Source of the DNA: Paenibacillus sp. J31TS4
GTDB taxonomy: Bacteria > Bacillota > Bacilli > Paenibacillales > NBRC-103111
Assembly (NCBI RefSeq): GCF_018403265.1
Contig: NZ_BOSI01000006.1
Span: 62,001-126,000, forward strand
Direction: 5' to 3'
DNA length: 64,000 nt
Shown: in pieces, positions 17,421-25,767 of the stretch
Layout of the letters: each line of letters begins with the position of its first letter
How positions within the stretch are numbered: position 1 is the first letter of the stretch
Position numbers and translations under genes: made by a program
The notes under the pieces: generated by a model
The model's input: the letters and a program-made list of their open reading frames with translations, nothing else
What the model was told of the DNA's origin: nothing
The model's database searches: none

Positions 17421-18581
17421 GTGCAAGTAGATGCCATTGATCGCGTCATCAAGAATGCGATAGAAGTGATGGAAAGCAGCAAATACGAAATCTACGAAAT
17501 CTGCGAGAGTGCCCGCAACGAATTGGAGTCTCTTAACAAAGAGCTGCAATCCGTTCTCGAGCAAACGTCTCAGGCGATCGACCAGGTGGACAAGCTGGAG
17601 GCGCAGTATCGCCAGTCGCGGATGCGGCTGACGGAGGTTAGCCGCGATTTCCAGCGCTATACCGAGGTGGACATTCGAATCGCCTACGAAGCGGCTACGC
17701 ATCTTCAGCTTCAGCTCAGCATCAACCGCGAGAAGGAGAACCATCTCAAAGCTCGCCGGGACGATCTGAACAAGCGGATCCGCAACGTGGAACGCCAAGT
17801 CGAGCGCGCCGAGATGCTGGTCTCGCAGATGAACGTAGTACTGGAGTATTTGTCGGGCGATCTCAATCAGGTTACGCGGATGCTCGAATCGGCCAAGAAC
17901 CGGCAGATGCTTGGCCTCAAGATCATCATGGCCCAGGAAGACGAGCGCAAGCGGATCGCCCGCGAAATCCATGACGGATTGGCGCAATCAATGGCACATG
18001 TCGTTCTTCGCACGGAAATTGCCGAGAGAATGCTGGGACAGCAGCTCTATGAATCGGTAAAAGACGAATTAGTGGACCTGAAGGAACAGGTGCGTGGCGG
18101 CCTGGAAGAGGTCCGCCAAATTATATTTAATCTTCGTCCTATGGCTCTGGACGATTTGGGTCTCATCCCCACCGTTCGCAAGTATGTCCAGGATTTCGAG
18201 GACAAATCGAAAATCCGAACCTCGATCAAGTTGGCCGGCAAGGAAACCAGACTGCCGTCGGGCATGGAAGTCGCCATCTACCGGCTCATTCAGGAGGCGT
18301 TCTCCAACGCGCTGAAGCATGCGCACGCTTCTTATATCTCCCTTCATATCACCTTCCAGAAGCAGATGGTCAAGATTGCCATCCAGGACAATGGAGTCGG
18401 GTTCGATGTGAAGCGGCTGGAGAGCAAGCAGCTCCAGCATTCGGGCAATCACTACGGCCTGATGGGCATGAGGGAGCGAGTGGACTTGCTGGAAGGACGG
18501 CTCGACATCGTATCAGGCAAGGATGAGGGAACCAAAATCGTCATGTTGATCCCGATTAGTCCTGAACATAGGGAGGAGTAA
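17421..18581 (+). CDS. degS: Sensor histidine kinase DegS
   Basis: Cytoplasmic kinase of the DegS-DegU system that governs exoenzymes, competence, motility and biofilm formation in Bacillus. 386 residues. The N-terminal half (about 1-175) is a long coiled-coil sensor without transmembrane segments, as in DegS. The HisKA_3 dimerisation helix has ERKRIAREIHDGLAQS, with His184 as the phosphate acceptor. The ATPase domain has NALKHAHAS (N box), DNGVGFD (G1) and GLMGMRERVDLL. The start is GTG 17421. degU follows after 4 bases, so the pair is an operon. Confidence 0.96.
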   Translation: MQVDAIDRVIKNAIEVMESSKYEIYEICESARNELESLNKELQSVLEQTSQAIDQVDKLEAQYRQSRMRLTEVSRDFQRYTEVDIRIAYEAATHLQLQLSINREKENHLKARRDDLNKRIRNVERQVERAEMLVSQMNVVLEYLSGDLNQVTRMLESAKNRQMLGLKIIMAQEDERKRIAREIHDGLAQSMAHVVLRTEIAERMLGQQLYESVKDELVDLKEQVRGGLEEVRQIIFNLRPMALDDLGLIPTVRKYVQDFEDKSKIRTSIKLAGKETRLPSGMEVAIYRLIQEAFSNALKHAHASYISLHITFQKQMVKIAIQDNGVGFDVKRLESKQLQHSGNHYGLMGMRERVDLLEGRLDIVSGKDEGTKIVMLIPISPEHREE

Positions 18582-18585
18582 CAGG

Positions 18586-19311
18586 ATGGCCATAACGGAA
18601 AACCCGAAAAAAACCGTCAAACTGCTGCTTGCGGACGATCATCAGCTGTTTCGTGAGGGCGTCAAGCGAATTATCAATATGGAAAGCGATCTGGAAGTGA
18701 TTGGGGAGTGCGGCGACGGCATTCAGGTTATTGAGCTGTGCAACGAGCTGCAGCCGGATATCGTCCTGATGGACATCAATATGCCGGTCGAGAACGGCGT
18801 CGTGGCGACCCAGAAGCTGAAAGAAATTTTTCCATCTATTAAAGTCATCATTCTCTCGATCCATGACGACGAAAGCTATGTGTTCGAAACATTGCGCAAA
18901 GGTGCTTCGGGCTACCTGCTGAAGGATATGGAGGCCGAGTCGCTGATCAATGCCATTCGTTCCGTCGTATCGGGACATGCCTATATTCATCCGAAGGTAA
19001 CGGGCAAGCTGATCAACCAGCTGCGCAAGATGACGTACCTGGACGAAACGGGCGTCGCGCTCGACAACGGCCACGTGAAGGAAGCCGGCGTCAAGTACAT
19101 ACATTCTCCTAATAGCCCGCTGACCAGACGCGAAGCGGAAGTGCTGCGGCTCATGGCGGAAGGCAAGAGCAACAAGGCAATCGGAGAATTTCTATTCATC
19201 AGTGAGAAGACAGTCAAAAACCACGTTAGCAGCATTCTGCAAAAGATGGAGGTCGACGACCGGACACAAGCGGTTATTATCTCTATCAAGAACGGCTGGG
19301 TGACGTTGTAG
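18586..19311 (+). CDS. degU: Response regulator DegU
   Basis: DNA-binding response regulator of the NarL/FixJ family, 241 residues, partner of DegS. The receiver domain has the acidic pair in LLADDHQLFREG, the phospho-acceptor Asp63 in VLMDINMP and the conserved Lys in YLLKDME. The C-terminal LuxR-type helix-turn-helix (about residues 175-235) contains LTRREAEVLRLMAEGKSNKAI. In B. subtilis DegU activates comK and exoenzyme genes and affects flagellar expression, which fits the comF and flagellar clusters that follow. Confidence 0.97.
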   Translation: MAITENPKKTVKLLLADDHQLFREGVKRIINMESDLEVIGECGDGIQVIELCNELQPDIVLMDINMPVENGVVATQKLKEIFPSIKVIILSIHDDESYVFETLRKGASGYLLKDMEAESLINAIRSVVSGHAYIHPKVTGKLINQLRKMTYLDETGVALDNGHVKEAGVKYIHSPNSPLTRREAEVLRLMAEGKSNKAIGEFLFISEKTVKNHVSSILQKMEVDDRTQAVIISIKNGWVTL

Positions 19312-19363
19312 GAACCCGATCTCTCATGGCGGCATATACTGTCCTCAAAAGGGGGTATCCGCG

Positions 19364-19762
19364 ATGGGGATTGGGTTGCTTCTCATTCTCGGCATCTACG
19401 GCCTCAGCATCGCCGTCATGCATGCGGTATTCCGCGGCCGGCGGAACAAGCGGCAGGAGCCGGAGCATGTCGTTCTCGTAACCCGCAACAATGAGCAAAT
19501 GATCGAAGGCTATCTGGCTTCTCTCTATGCCGTCAACAGGCTGAGAGGCAGGCAGGTGGCGGTCACTATATTTGATAACGGATCGACGGATGAGACTCGG
19601 GCGATTATCGAGCGCTGTGCCGGCCGGTACGAATCGATCACGTATGAGACGACGACCGACAGGCTGGATGCGTTCCTGGCCGAACACCAGGAGCATATGG
19701 TCAAGCTGGTCCGACTCGAGCAGGCAGCAGCGAACCGGGATTTGTCCGCCGCACGCTGGTAA
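19364..19762 (+). CDS. Small membrane protein resembling the start of a GT2 glycosyltransferase
   Basis: 132 residues. One transmembrane helix at about residues 2-20 is followed by VVLVTRNNEQMIEGYLASL and VTIFDNGSTDETRAIIERCA. These look like the first two strands of a family 2 glycosyltransferase (nucleotide-binding part), but the DxD motif and acceptor half are absent. It may be a shortened family member kept for another purpose, or a decayed gene; the reading frame is intact and codon use matches its neighbours. AAGGGGG precedes ATG 19364. It lies between degU and comFA with only 25 bases to comFA, so it is probably co-transcribed with the comF genes. Confidence 0.65.
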   Translation: MGIGLLLILGIYGLSIAVMHAVFRGRRNKRQEPEHVVLVTRNNEQMIEGYLASLYAVNRLRGRQVAVTIFDNGSTDETRAIIERCAGRYESITYETTTDRLDAFLAEHQEHMVKLVRLEQAAANRDLSAARW

Positions 19763-19787
19763 CCGCTTACAAAGGAGCGGGGAATAA

Positions 19788-21827
19788 ATGCAAGGTGTGG
19801 TTTATGCCGTCCGGATTCGGCAGCGCTGGATCTGGCGCGTTTCTTTGCACGCGAAGACGGATGCGGCGTATTGGCGGGGGCTTCTTCAGAAGCCGGTGCG
19901 CATGCTGCGGATTGAACCTGCACTGTCGTGGGGACAGGCGGGATGGCTGCGCGAGGGGTTGGAAAGGACAGCTGGCGATGGCAGGCTGGACAAGCCTAAG
20001 CTGGCCAAAGCGTTGGCGGCTCTTGAGCCGGGATTGCCGGGATTAGGCCCCCATTCCCGCAAGTCCCTGAGGCTGGAGGACTGGCAGGACGAGCCGGGTC
20101 CTCGGCTGGAGGAGCGGGAAATGGAGGCTCGGCTACCGGCCGCGTATCGCATGGCGGCGGGACTAGCCGGCCGCTCGCTGCTCGAAGAGGAGTGGCGGCA
20201 GTGGCTGGAAGTCCAGCAGGAGGAAGAACGGGCGGCAGAGGCAGATAGGTTGTCTCTACTGCAGCTCGCGAATTTGCAAGGCTGGCTGGAATTGACGACC
20301 GGGTTATCCTGCGGTGATCCCGGGAAGGCAGCAACCAAACAAGACCGGAAGCACCGGTGCAGACGCTGTGGAAGCGGCGAGGCATCGATGTCCCGGTCTT
20401 TTTGTTTGGCCTGCGGAGGCGACTGCGCCTATTGCGAGGCTTGCCTCGGCATGGGGCGTGCCCGCTTCTGCACGCTGCTGATCCGCGGTCAGGCTCGGAG
20501 AAAGGCCGGTGATACGGGGACGTATGGGAGGTCGGTGCTGGGCGTCCGGCATAAGGAAGAGCTCGCCACCGCGCAAGGAGCTCGGGATGGCAGCGGAGGG
20601 CGGCTGGGAAGAACAGCGGCGGCGGGCGAGGTGGGGCACGGAGCGCAAGGAGCCGAGAAGCTGGCGAAGTGGGGGTTAAGCCCTGCCCAGACGGAAGCAG
20701 TTCTAGCCGCGCTAACGTTCCTGGAGCAGGAGGGACAAGCGGGGGGCCCGGCGTCCGTGGGCTGGCGCGGGAGACTGGCCTCCCTGCTGCCGAGGCGACG
20801 GCAGGGGAAAGACGGCGAGGCCGGCCGCTTCCTGCTCTGGGCCGTGACGGGAGCGGGAAAGACGGAGATGATCTTTCCGCTTCTCGAGAGGGAGCTGAAT
20901 CGGGGAGGGCGGGCGCTGGTGGCGACACCGCGCCGGGATGTCGTGCTGGAGCTCCTGCCCCGTCTGCGCAAAGCGTTCCCGGACCGGACAGTCGTCGGCC
21001 TGTATGGCGGGAGCGAGGAAAGGTGGGAGAGTGGTGACATCACCTTGGCGACGACTCACCAGCTGCTCCGCTTTCACCAGGGCTTCGGCCTCGTCATTAT
21101 CGACGAGCTGGACGCGTTTCCCTATCACAATGATCCTATGCTGCAGTATGCGGCCGAGCAGTCGGTCCGGCCGGGCGGCCAGTTCGTCTTCCTGTCCGCC
21201 ACGCCGCCGGCCGGCTTACAGCGCGAAGCTCGTGCGGGACATCTCCCGCATGTTCGGGTGCCGGTTCGGTTTCATCGGCACCCGCTGCCGGTCCCCCGCT
21301 GTCTCGGCATGAAGCCGCTGGAGCAGCATCTCGCCAGGCGGCGGCTGCCTGCCGCACTGCGGAGAGAGCTTGCCGTCTCGCTCAAGCGGGGAGCGCAGAT
21401 TTTTCTGTTCGTTCCGAAGATCAAGGTGGTGCCGGCTGTCGTGCAGCTGCTGCGGACGATGTATCCGGATATTATCATTGATGGAACGTCCTCGCAGGAC
21501 GAAGAAAGGGCGGAGAAGGTGATCGCGTTCCGGGAGGGCCGCATCCGTCTGCTCGTGACGACGACTATTTTGGAGCGGGGTGTCACGGTACCCAAGACGG
21601 ACGTGTTCATCGTAGGGGCCGAGAGTGCTTTGTTCGACGAGGCGGCGCTTGTCCAAATGGCGGGGCGGGCCGGCCGCTCCAAGGACGACCCGAAGGGGCG
21701 CGTGCTGTTCGCGGGAGCCGCGCGCACCCGTTCCCAGACGGGAGCGATCCGGCAGATCAAGCGGATGAACCGGATCGCTCGGGCGAAGGGCTATCTCCTG
21801 GAGGAACAAGGGAGGGAGAGACAATGA
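19788..21827 (+). CDS. comFA: Competence DNA helicase ComFA
   Basis: DEAD-like ATPase on the inner face of the membrane that helps pull transforming DNA into the cell. 679 residues, longer than the B. subtilis protein (about 460) because of an extended arginine-, alanine- and glycine-rich N-terminal half. A four-cysteine zinc motif lies at about residues 191-225 (CRRCGSGEA, then CLACGGDCAYCEACLG). Walker A is AVTGAGKTEM (about residue 350), Walker B is IDELDAFPYHND (about 438), and motif III is FLSATPP. The C-terminal helicase lobe ends with QMAGRAGRSKDDPKG (motif VI). The stop overlaps the comFC start in ATGA, so translation is coupled. comFB, found between the two genes in B. subtilis, is absent. 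Confidence 0.92.
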   Translation: MQGVVYAVRIRQRWIWRVSLHAKTDAAYWRGLLQKPVRMLRIEPALSWGQAGWLREGLERTAGDGRLDKPKLAKALAALEPGLPGLGPHSRKSLRLEDWQDEPGPRLEEREMEARLPAAYRMAAGLAGRSLLEEEWRQWLEVQQEEERAAEADRLSLLQLANLQGWLELTTGLSCGDPGKAATKQDRKHRCRRCGSGEASMSRSFCLACGGDCAYCEACLGMGRARFCTLLIRGQARRKAGDTGTYGRSVLGVRHKEELATAQGARDGSGGRLGRTAAAGEVGHGAQGAEKLAKWGLSPAQTEAVLAALTFLEQEGQAGGPASVGWRGRLASLLPRRRQGKDGEAGRFLLWAVTGAGKTEMIFPLLERELNRGGRALVATPRRDVVLELLPRLRKAFPDRTVVGLYGGSEERWESGDITLATTHQLLRFHQGFGLVIIDELDAFPYHNDPMLQYAAEQSVRPGGQFVFLSATPPAGLQREARAGHLPHVRVPVRFHRHPLPVPRCLGMKPLEQHLARRRLPAALRRELAVSLKRGAQIFLFVPKIKVVPAVVQLLRTMYPDIIIDGTSSQDEERAEKVIAFREGRIRLLVTTTILERGVTVPKTDVFIVGAESALFDEAALVQMAGRAGRSKDDPKGRVLFAGAARTRSQTGAIRQIKRMNRIARAKGYLLEEQGRERQ

Positions 21828-22663
21828 ATAGACTTTCGGACAGCTGGGCGGCACGCCTCCTTCGCGCATCGGCGGGGTTGCTCGCTCCGCCGATTCATCG
21901 CTGCGCCGCGTGCGGCAACGAGTACCGGGAGCGGACGAACCCGATCGGCCTGTGCAGGAGCTGCTATGCAGCGGCCCCCTGGATTCTCCGCGTCCGCTGC
22001 CCTGTCTGCGGCCGGGCGGAGGCTTGTCCGGATTGTCCGGCCCGCGAGGCGACGTGGTTCCGGCTGAGCCGCAGTTCCGTACGGTACGACGACACGATGA
22101 AGGAGTGGCTGGCGCAGTACAAATACCGCGGCAGCGAGCGGCTCGGCAGCTTGTTCGGGGCCATGCTGGTGCACGGCTACCAATTGCTCCGCCAGCAGGC
22201 GGCGGAGCAGGAGGGGTGCCTCGTCACGTTCGACTGCGTGACGTACGCGCCCGTGCACCCCGAGCGCCTGGCCGAGCGCGGCTTCGACCAGGCCGCGCAG
22301 CTCGCCGCCGAGCTCGGCCGCCGGGCGGGCCTGCCCGTGCTGCCGCTGCTCGCGCGGGTGCGCCACACGCCCAAGCAGAGCCATCATGCGCGCCGGGAGC
22401 GCATGGTGGCTCTGCAGGGGGCGTTCGCGCCCGACGCCGCGGGGTGGCGGCAGCTGCAGGCCCGCTGGGCCGCCGGGAACGCTGCTGCGCCCGGCCGCGG
22501 CAATGCCGCGCGGTCGGGGGCGGCCGGGCCGGCGGCGAGGAGGCGGCTGCGCGTGCTCGTCGTGGACGACGTCTACACGACGGGGAGCACGATGAACGAG
22601 TGCGCGCGGCTGCTCGCCGAGAACGGCCCTATCGACGTCTACGGCCTCACTTGGGCGAGGTAG
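21824..22663 (+). CDS. comFC: Competence protein ComFC (phosphoribosyltransferase-like)
   Basis: 279 residues. The N-terminal zinc ribbon has paired cysteines (CAACGNEY, CRSC, CPVCGRAEACPDC). The C-terminal half is a type I phosphoribosyltransferase fold with the PRPP loop VLVVDDVYTTGSTMNECARLL. ComFC/GntX-family proteins are needed for natural transformation and bind single-stranded DNA together with ComFA. A low-complexity insertion of about 35 Ala/Gly/Arg-rich residues sits just before the PRPP loop (about residues 202-240) and is unusually GC-rich. The ATGA overlap with comFA indicates a common transcript. Confidence 0.93.
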   Translation: MNRLSDSWAARLLRASAGLLAPPIHRCAACGNEYRERTNPIGLCRSCYAAAPWILRVRCPVCGRAEACPDCPAREATWFRLSRSSVRYDDTMKEWLAQYKYRGSERLGSLFGAMLVHGYQLLRQQAAEQEGCLVTFDCVTYAPVHPERLAERGFDQAAQLAAELGRRAGLPVLPLLARVRHTPKQSHHARRERMVALQGAFAPDAAGWRQLQARWAAGNAAAPGRGNAARSGAAGPAARRRLRVLVVDDVYTTGSTMNECARLLAENGPIDVYGLTWAR

Positions 22664-22817
22664 CGCTGCTGTCCTATCCGACAGAAGCATGCCGGACTTG
22701 TGACCATTTTCCAAATCCGTCCATGCCAGGGTGTACAAAAGGAATTCCGATACGGTAAACTAGAAGGCAAATCAAGACTTGGCCGGTTGCCCGGCAAGCA
22801 GGAGGGTGACCGTCCAG

Positions 22818-23228
22818 GTGAACGTAGACAATTGCCCAAGATGCGGCAAGCTGTATGTGAAAGGCTTCCAAGATGTATGTCCGGCCTGCGTGAAGGACAT
22901 CGAGAGGATGTACGAGGCGTGCATCGACTATTTGCGGGAGAACCGCCAATCGACGCTGCAGGAGCTGCACGAGGAAACCGAGGTGCCGATCCGGCAAATT
23001 CTCAAGTTTATCCGCGAAGGCAGAATTTCGCTGAAGAGTCTGCCCAACCTGACCATTCCCTGCGATGTGTGCGGGGCACCGATCCGCGAGGGATCGATGT
23101 GCGACAGCTGCCGCCAGCGGCTGACCAACGATCTGAAGCAATCGCTGGAAGCGCGGGGGGGCCGCCAGAGCCAGGAGGACCAGTTCGGGTACAACATTCA
23201 GGACCGTTTGCGCAGACGCAACAATTAA
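22818..23228 (+). CDS. yvyF: Flagellar operon protein YvyF (TIGR03826 family)
   Basis: 136 residues. Two zinc-binding clusters, CPRCGKLYVKG with CPAC at the N-terminus and CDVCGAPIREGSMCDSC in the second half, flank a helical segment. This is the YvyF family found at the head of the flgM operon in Bacillaceae; its exact activity is unclear, with a regulatory role in late flagellar expression proposed from position. GTG 22818 is chosen because GGAGGGTGA at 22801-22809 is well spaced; the in-frame GTG at 22806 overlaps it. A hairpin with a T run follows at 23252. Confidence 0.87.
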   Translation: MNVDNCPRCGKLYVKGFQDVCPACVKDIERMYEACIDYLRENRQSTLQELHEETEVPIRQILKFIREGRISLKSLPNLTIPCDVCGAPIREGSMCDSCRQRLTNDLKQSLEARGGRQSQEDQFGYNIQDRLRRRNN

Positions 23229-23231
23229 ATC

Positions 23232-23259
23232 TAAACTATCCCATAAAAGTGGCCGATAA
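23232..23259 (+). promoter_or_regulatory. Sigma-D promoter of the flgM operon
   Basis: TAAA (23232-23235), a 16-base spacer and GCCGATAA (23252-23259) match the sigma-D consensus TAAA-N14-16-GCCGATAT at 11 of 12 positions. The predicted start is near 23266. flgM has a sigma-D promoter in B. subtilis too. Confidence 0.78.
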
Positions 23260-23287
23260 AGACAGTAATCCGTTTTATCGGCTTTTT
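23252..23287 (+). terminator. Terminator after yvyF overlapping the sigma-D -10 element
   Basis: GCCGATAAA (23252-23260) pairs perfectly with TTTATCGGC (23274-23282), followed by TTTTT ending at 23287. The 13-base loop is fairly long. The left arm is the sigma-D -10 element itself. Confidence 0.65.
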
Positions 23288-23315
23288 CCATTCCACGGAC
23301 AAGAGGTGAAGAACC

Positions 23316-23585
23316 GTGAAGATCAACGAAACCCAGCGCATCGGCGCTATCCACTCGTACAACCGCAGCCAGCAGCAGGCCCAAGCCCAAGCGGAGCGCA
23401 AGAAGCAGAAGGACGAGGTGCATATCTCCGCCGAAGCGAAAGAGCTGCAGCAATCGTCCGGAGCGGGGGCCAGCCAGGAGGCCCGGCGTGAACAGATCGA
23501 AGCCTTGAAGAAAGCGGTCTCCTCGGGTACTTACCATGTGGAGGCAGGCAAGATTGCCGAGAAGCTGCTTCCCTATTTGAAATAA
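23316..23585 (+). CDS. flgM: Anti-sigma-D factor FlgM
   Basis: 89 residues, the typical size. Holds sigma-D inactive until the hook-basal body is complete. The disordered glutamine-rich N-terminal half is followed by the sigma-binding region: DEVHISAEAKELQ (a well conserved FlgM motif) and then REQIEALKKAVSSGTYHVEAGKIAEKLL near the C-terminus, given here in two overlapping pieces: REQIEALKKAVSSGTY and HVEAGKIAEKLL. The start is GTG 23316, with AGAGGTGAAG just upstream. It is preceded by a sigma-D promoter, giving negative feedback, and followed by the export chaperone gene flgN. Confidence 0.93.
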   Translation: MKINETQRIGAIHSYNRSQQQAQAQAERKKQKDEVHISAEAKELQQSSGAGASQEARREQIEALKKAVSSGTYHVEAGKIAEKLLPYLK

Positions 23586-23622
23586 GAGCGTCTAGGGCGT
23601 TCATACGGAATCAGGTGAAACG

Positions 23623-24126
23623 ATGACTATTCAACAATTGACCGACACCATGGATACCATGATTTCCATACAGGATGAGCTTCTGGAGCTGGCCGCGGCC
23701 AAGACGGACGTCCTCGTAGCGAACGACGTGACCGAGCTGAGCCGCATCACCCAGAAGGAGACCGCGCTCATGAAGCGGCTGGCCGAGGCCGAAGAGGCAA
23801 GAAGAGCGGCGGTGAACGGAATCGTCACGCAGAAAGGCTATATGCCGAGCCCCAAAATTACGGTAACCGAGCTGGTCCGGTTCCTCTTTAAGGCGGAGGA
23901 CAAGCAGGAAGTGACGAACCGCCAGCGGATTCTCGCGGACAAGGTCGAGCGGCTGAAGGCGGTCAACGACAAGAACCAGGAGCTGATTCGGGCGTCGCTA
24001 ACCTATATCGGACATGCTCTCGATTTGGTGTCCGGCACAGGTGCGGACGAGGCGACATACCGGAATCCTCAGCATCAGCAGCCGGGTGTCCCCGGAAGGA
24101 TTCACCGCTTTGATACAAAAGCGTAA
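23623..24126 (+). CDS. flgN: Flagellar export chaperone FlgN
   Basis: 167 residues, mostly helical with heptad-like leucines. FlgN-family chaperones keep the hook-filament junction proteins FlgK and FlgL soluble and bring them to the flagellar export gate. It lies directly between flgM and flgK-flgL, the position of yvyG (flgN) in B. subtilis. The helical core spans about residues 5-130; the last 30 residues are polar and Gln/Pro-rich. Sequence motifs are weak in this family, so the call rests on position, size and helical character. Confidence 0.85.
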   Translation: MTIQQLTDTMDTMISIQDELLELAAAKTDVLVANDVTELSRITQKETALMKRLAEAEEARRAAVNGIVTQKGYMPSPKITVTELVRFLFKAEDKQEVTNRQRILADKVERLKAVNDKNQELIRASLTYIGHALDLVSGTGADEATYRNPQHQQPGVPGRIHRFDTKA

Positions 24127-24153
24127 GAGAGCAGCTAGAAAGGGGACAAGACC

Positions 24154-25743
24154 ATGAGATCCACCTTTAGCGGGATCGAGCTGTCCAAGAGAAGCTTGTT
24201 CGCCCAACAGGCCGCACTGGCGACAACCGGCCATAACATAGCGAATGCGAACACCAAGGGATATTCCAGACAGACGGTCAACATGACGGCTGCGCGTCCT
24301 TTGGAAGCGGTGGGGCTTACCCGCAGCACCGCCGCCGGCCAAATGGGACAGGGCGTGGAGATCCAATCCATTGCCCGCATCCGGCAGCAATTTCTGGACG
24401 ACCAATTTTATGGGGAGAACCAGAACTTGGGCGACTGGTCGATCAAGCACGATACGCTGGATAAGCTGGAGGCGATCGTCAATGAGCCGTCCGATACGGG
24501 ACTAACCAAGGTCATGGAGAATTTTTGGAACGCCTGGCAAACCGTCAGTAAAGATCCGGAGAATCTGACTTCCCGGTCGGCGCTTAAGGAAAGTGCCCTT
24601 GCCATGACAGATGCCTTCAATAACATCTCCAAGCAGCTGACTGAGCTGACGAAGGACCTTACATCGAACCTCGATATAAAGGCCAAGGAAGTCGCTTCGT
24701 ATCTGGACCAAATTGCCGGACTGAACCAGGAAATTTACCGAGTAGAGGGGCTCGGCAACAACGCGAACGATCTTAGGGACCAGCGCGATCTGCTGGTAGA
24801 CAACTTGTCCAAGATCGTGAACATTACGGTAACGGAAGAAGACCGCGGCTATACTATCAAGCTTGGCACGGTTGACCTGGTGCAGGGCCGAGAAGTACAG
24901 ACCAAGGTAGACGCCCAAGTGTTGGAGGAAGCCAAGAAGTCGGGCAGCTTGAAGAGCGGTGAAGCGAACGGCATTCTCGTTTCCCGCGACGACTATCTGG
25001 TCAAGTACAAGTCTCAGCTTAACTCGATGGTCAAATCGCTTGTAGAGGGAGACGTAACCGTCACTCTTCCCAAGGGAACCGTCATTCCGGAGGGAGCGAC
25101 CTTCGGCGGCAAAACCTATAACGGCACGGTAGAGCAGCGCACGATCCAGGAGGAGAAGGGGATCACGGCGACGGTGAAAGGCTTGAACGGCTTGCATGAG
25201 CTAGGCTATACGCTATCCGATCCTCCGGGATCCGGCATTCCGTTCTTTACCTTGTCGGGAGATGCGACAGAGTTCAATGCCGCTACCATTACCGTGAATC
25301 CCAAAATCGTCAGCGACGTATCGAACATTGCCGCCTCGGGCCGCGTAGAGACGGTGGACGGCAAGACGAAGCTTATCAAGGGCAACAACGATATTGCACT
25401 CGCGCTGGCCGGACTCAGCAACGAGAAGTTCAAATACGTTCCGGATGGAACGGGCGGGCCTACGACCAATCTGCCGGACGGCACAATCGGCGAGTTCTTC
25501 CGCTCCATTGTCGGTCAGCTGGGCGTACAGAGCCAGGAAGCGCGCAGACAGCTGGAGAACCAGATGATTCTCGTGGATCAAGTCGAAACTTGGCGTCAAT
25601 CGGTAAGTGGAGTTTCGCTGGATGAAGAAATGGCCAATATGATTAAGTTTCAGCACGCCTATAGTGCCGCGGCCCGGGCGATGACAGTGTTCGATGAGAT
25701 GCTCGACAAGGTCATTAACGGCATGGGCGTCGTAGGCAGATAA
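24154..25743 (+). CDS. flgK: Flagellar hook-associated protein 1, FlgK
   Basis: First hook-filament junction protein, exported through the flagellar channel; 529 residues. The N-terminal rod-like motif is clear: LFAQQAALATTGHNIANANT, followed by GYSRQTVNM. The C-terminal flagellar domain ends with VSLDEEMANMIKFQHAYSAA and ARAMTVFDEMLDKVI, typical of FlgK. The middle (about residues 250-440) is the variable surface domain. AGAAAGGGGA precedes the ATG. It forms an operon with flgM, flgN and flgL. Confidence 0.96.
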   Translation: MRSTFSGIELSKRSLFAQQAALATTGHNIANANTKGYSRQTVNMTAARPLEAVGLTRSTAAGQMGQGVEIQSIARIRQQFLDDQFYGENQNLGDWSIKHDTLDKLEAIVNEPSDTGLTKVMENFWNAWQTVSKDPENLTSRSALKESALAMTDAFNNISKQLTELTKDLTSNLDIKAKEVASYLDQIAGLNQEIYRVEGLGNNANDLRDQRDLLVDNLSKIVNITVTEEDRGYTIKLGTVDLVQGREVQTKVDAQVLEEAKKSGSLKSGEANGILVSRDDYLVKYKSQLNSMVKSLVEGDVTVTLPKGTVIPEGATFGGKTYNGTVEQRTIQEEKGITATVKGLNGLHELGYTLSDPPGSGIPFFTLSGDATEFNAATITVNPKIVSDVSNIAASGRVETVDGKTKLIKGNNDIALALAGLSNEKFKYVPDGTGGPTTNLPDGTIGEFFRSIVGQLGVQSQEARRQLENQMILVDQVETWRQSVSGVSLDEEMANMIKFQHAYSAAARAMTVFDEMLDKVINGMGVVGR

Positions 25744-25767
25744 CGGAATGAGCAAGGAGGAAGCGAT

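Noticed and set aside
20489-21128. Several overlapping reading frames on the minus strand and other frames inside comFA
   Set aside because: They are low-complexity Arg/Pro/Ala/Ser frames typical of GC-rich shadows, without ribosome binding sites or family motifs.
22732-22761. Sigma-A promoter before yvyF (TGTACA and TAAACT)
   Set aside because: Both elements match only four of six positions and the spacer is 18; too weak to list.
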